A stretch of DNA of 11,638 nucleotides from Phoronis ovalis (Eukaryota; Phoronida; Phoronidae). Of this stretch, positions 8,980-11,638 are shown in pieces. Location: assembly GCA_028565635.1 (NCBI GenBank), contig JAOXYB010051579.1, forward strand, positions 1-11,638, written 5' to 3'. Position numbers and translations under genes: made by a program. The notes under the pieces are model-generated. The model was not told where the DNA came from, ran no database searches, and worked only from the letters and a program-made list of their open reading frames with translations. Within the stretch, counting starts at the first letter, position 1. Each line of letters begins with the position of its first letter.

Positions 8980-9330
8980 CTAATGCATACTTATATTCAG
9001 TGACACTTTTAGTTTTACTTTGCAACTGTTGACAAAATCACGGGATAAGTCAGCCTGTACATTATGGAGGCTTCCACCAACATTAAAAGTTAAAGATGTT
9101 GTACTTAAATCAGCTGCATCTGTTTGGCAAAGATCAATAATATGAGGATCTAGTTCTAAAACATACCTATTAGAACTCCCCTTTCTTATATATATCTATG
9201 CAATGATTGTCACCATTGGTCTTACATTTGTTAATTCTATAATATCAGACAGACGGATACAGACAGAAATTACCCAAGGCTCCTCAAATAGTGCCATCCC
9301 AATAACTTTTGCTTTCTCTAACACAGGTCA
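8980..9330 (-). pseudogene. Probable decayed 3' continuation of the minus-strand NACHT gene
   Basis: Just past the stop of the NACHT exon, reading downward, a second frame gives VICESQEILMTC (about 9354-9319). A third frame then opens from 9327, with VLEKAKVIGMALFEEPWV, up to TAG at 9198-9196. The same frame reopens for 71 codons (9195-8983) with VLELDPHIIDLCQTD and LTFNVGGSLHNVQADL, ending at TAG 8982-8980. The frame changes and the internal stop resemble the decay of the plus-strand copy. LRR-like spacing is at best weak, and I could not align it to the plus-strand linker. GTAAGT (8976-8971) just after the last stop looks like a splice donor. Alternatively the NACHT gene really ends at 9348 and this is 3' UTR. 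Confidence 0.42.
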
Positions 9331-9347
9331 TGAGAATTTCTTGTGAT

Positions 9348-10521
9348 TCACAAATTACCAGAAGATAGACCTAGCAGAAATGTCCTAACAATGGGATCAA
9401 AGTAATCAGTACGTTTTTCATATTTGGCAAAGTCGTGTTTATTCATCGTAGACAGCTTGAAAGCTGCACAAAATTCTTGAATACTTTTATGCATAAAAAA
9501 CACAGTGTCTTCCAATTTTCGTATTGTTAACCAAGTATTATCTACCACAAGAAAACCTACTTCTAAAACACTTTTTTCATTGGCTAATTGCATTTTCTTC
9601 AGGTCATTAATGCGAAAAATAACCACATTATTAAAAAGACCTTCTAATGCAATGGTACCACAATCTGACAAAATGGCTTCGTAAAATTCTTCAGTATAGG
9701 ATAATTTTCTAAATTCACAGAAACGTTTAATTACAGCTTTAGTTAACTCAGTGTACAGCTCTGTTATATTTGCAAAATCTAAATGTTTTCCCTCTCTTGG
9801 ATCTGCCAATATTAAAATAAAATTCAACATCAGAGGATTAAAAGAGAGTTCTTTTACCTTACTATGTGTTTCTATTAATTTAGTGACTCTGTCTATTAGG
9901 TCTTGTCCTTGTTTAGACACAGCTGCATATTTCTTTATAAAACTATTAGATTGTTCTTCATTAAAACCTACATTTCTAATCAGTTTATCAAATGTTTCGA
10001 GGCAGTGTTTTGCTTTTGTAGATTCTATGGGACGAGATGTTACAAGGACACAAACATCAGGAAGAATTTTACCTTGTATTAACTCTAATAAACCCTCATT
10101 AGGTTTCTGTATATCATCATAATCATCTACAATTATTAAAATATCCTTCTGATTTCGACCTTCTAGCAAGTATTGTTTTAACAGGGTTTCAGTTACACTG
10201 GTACCTTCAAACAGCTGGGAATAAACCTCTTTAACTAAACAATCCTGATCTTTTAAGTTAGTAATATATCTAGGTTCTAATAACACTACCATATGAAAGT
10301 TGTGTAATTTCCATTTGTCACCATCACTTGGGTTTGCCCAGTCATACAACAATTTCTTACATAACGTTGATTTCCCGGTGCCGGAAGCGCCCTCTATCAA
10401 AATTCTTCTTGGCTCTTCATAGTGTTCATCATGTGAAGCTTCTGAGTTGGAATCAAAAATTCCCTCCAACGATATTGTCAAATCGGGAATGCTCCCCAAC
10501 GATATTTCACCTTTGTTACAC
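9348..10521 (-). CDS. NACHT domain NLR-like ATPase, single open exon (partial gene)
   Basis: This exon encodes about 390 residues of a STAND-class NACHT ATPase, a nucleotide-driven switch that in NLRs controls oligomerisation after ligand sensing. Counted from the upstream ATG of the open frame (10565), features are: Walker A GASGTGKST (59-67), WANPSDG (76-82), Walker B LIIVDDYDDI (143-152), sensor-1-like CVLVTSRP (172-179), NPLMLNFIL (243-251) and FFMHKSIQEFCAA (356-368). The P-loop is intact. Walker B departs from the usual DGxDE, reading DDYDD. I start the exon at 10521, not at the upstream ATG, because a long T tract ending in TTTAG (10538-10522) is a textbook acceptor; the residues before Arg15 are then intron. 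The frame ends at TGA 9350-9348 with no LRR attached. The plus-strand copy at 171-1364 is a paralog. Whether the gene is functional is open, since the 3' tail looks broken. Confidence 0.85.
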
Positions 10522-10540
10522 CTAAAGAAAAAAAAAAGAA
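10522..10540 (-). other. 3' splice acceptor of the NACHT exon
   Basis: On the minus strand the sequence is TTCTTTTTTTTTCTTTAG followed by GTGTAAC. The long pyrimidine tract and final AG meet the acceptor consensus. The exon begins with the last base of a split codon (phase 2 intron), so the preceding exon must supply two bases. Confidence 0.75.
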
Positions 10541-10605
10541 CAATGCAATATGAGTGCGCATGCACACACTAGCCATGTCATATAAATCTCCAGCCTAAGA
10601 ATCAC

Positions 10606-10664
10606 AGAGGAATATGTGTCGCTGCAGCTTGATCCAAAAGCAGAGTATTTCTAGTTCTTAACAT
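10606..10664 (-). CDS. Candidate short 5' exon joined to the NACHT exon
   Basis: An ATG at 10664 opens MLRTRNTLLLDQAAATHIP and leaves two bases (CT) before GTGATT at 10605-10600. Splicing there to the acceptor at 10522 removes an 84-base intron and keeps frame, giving a Leu codon before CNKGE. The same frame is open upstream to 10760, with no stop after TAA 10763-10761. The phase match and short intron are in its favour. Against it, the donor CT/GTGATT is weak, the peptide has no recognisable domain, and phase agreement has a one-in-three chance. If wrong, the first exon of this gene lies further upstream or outside the window. Confidence 0.3.
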
Positions 10665-10984
10665 CTTATTTTTGATCGAGTTTCTTTTTTCTCTCTGTTG
10701 CTGCAATAAGGTTTGGTGTTTGTTAAAGCTTAATCTTTGAAGGACAATTTTACATAAGTATTATTTTTAAAGTGAAACACATCACAGTTTGATGGGATTA
10801 TTTGAGCTAGAGCAAAAGCACAAGTTTTGTAAGTTGCGAGCACGTAAACAAATGTACTCTTGTCATGTCAGCAAGTGGAAGTACATGAAGAATAAAACTT
10901 GTTATTAAACAATATTTAATGTTTTGAGTCTTGTTGTGTTTCTACTGTAAAGATGAACTACAAAATCAATGCAATTTGCATTTA

Positions 10985-11188
10985 TGCAAAATAACTATGA
11001 TTTGATTGTTTTTCAAAAAAAATCAGGTTTGTTTTCGTACTTTTGTTGACTGTTTGCAAATATTGAGGTTTTAAATCATTTTCGAATCCATCGTGAGGCT
11101 CAAACATAGCCGAATGCCATTGAATAGGTTTAACTGGCAAGCCGAGCACTGTCTGTATCTCTGATTTGAAATATAATGGGTACAGGGT
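10985..11188 (-). other. Unrecognised 68-codon open segment, possible exon
   Basis: The minus-strand frame is open from 11188 to the stop at 10984-10982. Its core has protein-like composition (VLGLPVKPIQWHSAMFEP, then HDGFENDLKPQYLQTVN). An acceptor-like TTTCAAATCAG ends at 11161 and a weak donor GTACGA starts at 11040, which would define a 120-base exon (11160-11041). That exon ends in phase 1, whereas the NACHT exon needs a phase 2 partner. It therefore cannot join the NACHT exon directly. I do not recognise the family. Confidence 0.27.
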
Positions 11189-11511
11189 TTATTAAGATAT
11201 AGTGATAATTTTTTTAAGTCATAGGTAGGATTTTTTCTAATGTCAAAAATTCAGTTGCATCTTCTGAGATATTTTAAGATATGTGAATAATATAAAACGC
11301 CAGTATTTACCCTATTCTCAGTTAAATTATTGTGCTGTTACGACTACCAATATTTTTGCTTTCAAATCCCGAAGACTACCTCTGGATATATATTGTCACA
11401 AGTTGTATATCGAATCACAACTTACATAATTTATACAATTGCCCCATTTTCTCTACTTATTTTGTCATATAAGTATATATAATTTTACATTACTTGACTG
11501 TCAATGTGCAG
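11189..11511. other. Non-coding spacer, nothing identified
   Basis: AT-rich sequence with no coherent open frame on either strand until the candidate plus-strand exon at the right edge. It would be an intron or 5' flank of that exon if the exon is real. Confidence 0.4.
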
Positions 11512-11629
11512 GAAGAATTATGCTTGCTGCTTTGATTGAAATCATAGATTACAGCTGGAAATGTTCCATTATCACTTTCAACAAGTCTTCAATTTGTACC
11601 TTAAGAAAACATTATCCTTATTCATCAAT
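11512..11629 (+). CDS. Candidate internal exon at the window edge
   Basis: Bounded by an acceptor-like TGTCAATGTGCAG ending at 11511 and a strong donor GTAAGTG starting at 11630. The 118-base interval is open in one frame, reading IMLAALIEIIDYSW and then CSIITFNKS. It would enter in phase 1 and leave in phase 2. The other two forward frames contain stops early on. The peptide matches no family I know. The good donor is the best evidence; an open stretch of this length is common by chance. Confidence 0.27.
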
Positions 11630-11638
11630 GTAAGTGTT

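Noticed and set aside
9751-10122. Plus-strand open frame of 123 codons
   Set aside because: It lies wholly antisense to the NACHT exon and is a shadow of its codon pattern.
10522-10565. ATG at 10565 as the start of the NACHT protein
   Set aside because: The first 14 codons translate a branch/pyrimidine tract ending in an AG acceptor, so the segment is almost surely intron.

Overview
The window looks like nuclear DNA of an invertebrate animal. It is strongly AT-rich. The recognisable coding pieces are NACHT-type STAND ATPase exons of the NLR (NACHT plus leucine-rich repeat) kind, with GT/AG splice signals beside them and long non-coding stretches between. There are no bacterial operons, Shine-Dalgarno sites or bacterial terminators. 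I cannot name the phylum. Large, decaying NLR families are known from several invertebrate lineages, including sponges, cnidarians and deuterostomes.

Layout: (1) Positions 171-3786 (+) hold the remains of a NACHT-LRR gene. The NACHT domain comes first, then a winged-helix/HKxxQEYFAA segment, a linker, and ribonuclease-inhibitor-type LRRs with an 84-bp period. It is broken by about eight frameshifts and three in-frame stops, and its Walker A lysine is replaced by asparagine. (2) Positions 3787-8494 are mostly non-coding, with small tandem duplications, a hairpin, a decayed coding-like fragment on the minus strand (5225-5521) and a CTCF-like motif (6656-6669). (3) Positions 8495-8823 hold a fold-back, MITE-like element with arms of about 80 bp and a 9-bp flanking direct repeat. 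(4) Positions 10521-9348 (-) hold an unbroken NACHT exon with an intact P-loop and an unusual Walker B. A convincing splice acceptor starts it, and what looks like a decayed 3' tail (9330-8980) follows. (5) Positions 10600-11638 hold weak candidate exons: one upstream of the minus-strand NACHT exon and in phase with it, one unexplained minus-strand open segment, and one plus-strand exon at the right edge.

The two NACHT copies are clear paralogs arranged tail to tail. Shared motifs are WANPS, CVLVTSRP and FFMHK..QE. One copy is dead and one still has an open NACHT exon, which fits birth-and-death evolution of an innate-immune receptor cluster. I see no sign of a wholly new multi-gene system. 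The points most worth checking are the altered Walker motifs, the MITE-like element and the unrecognised coding-like fragments.
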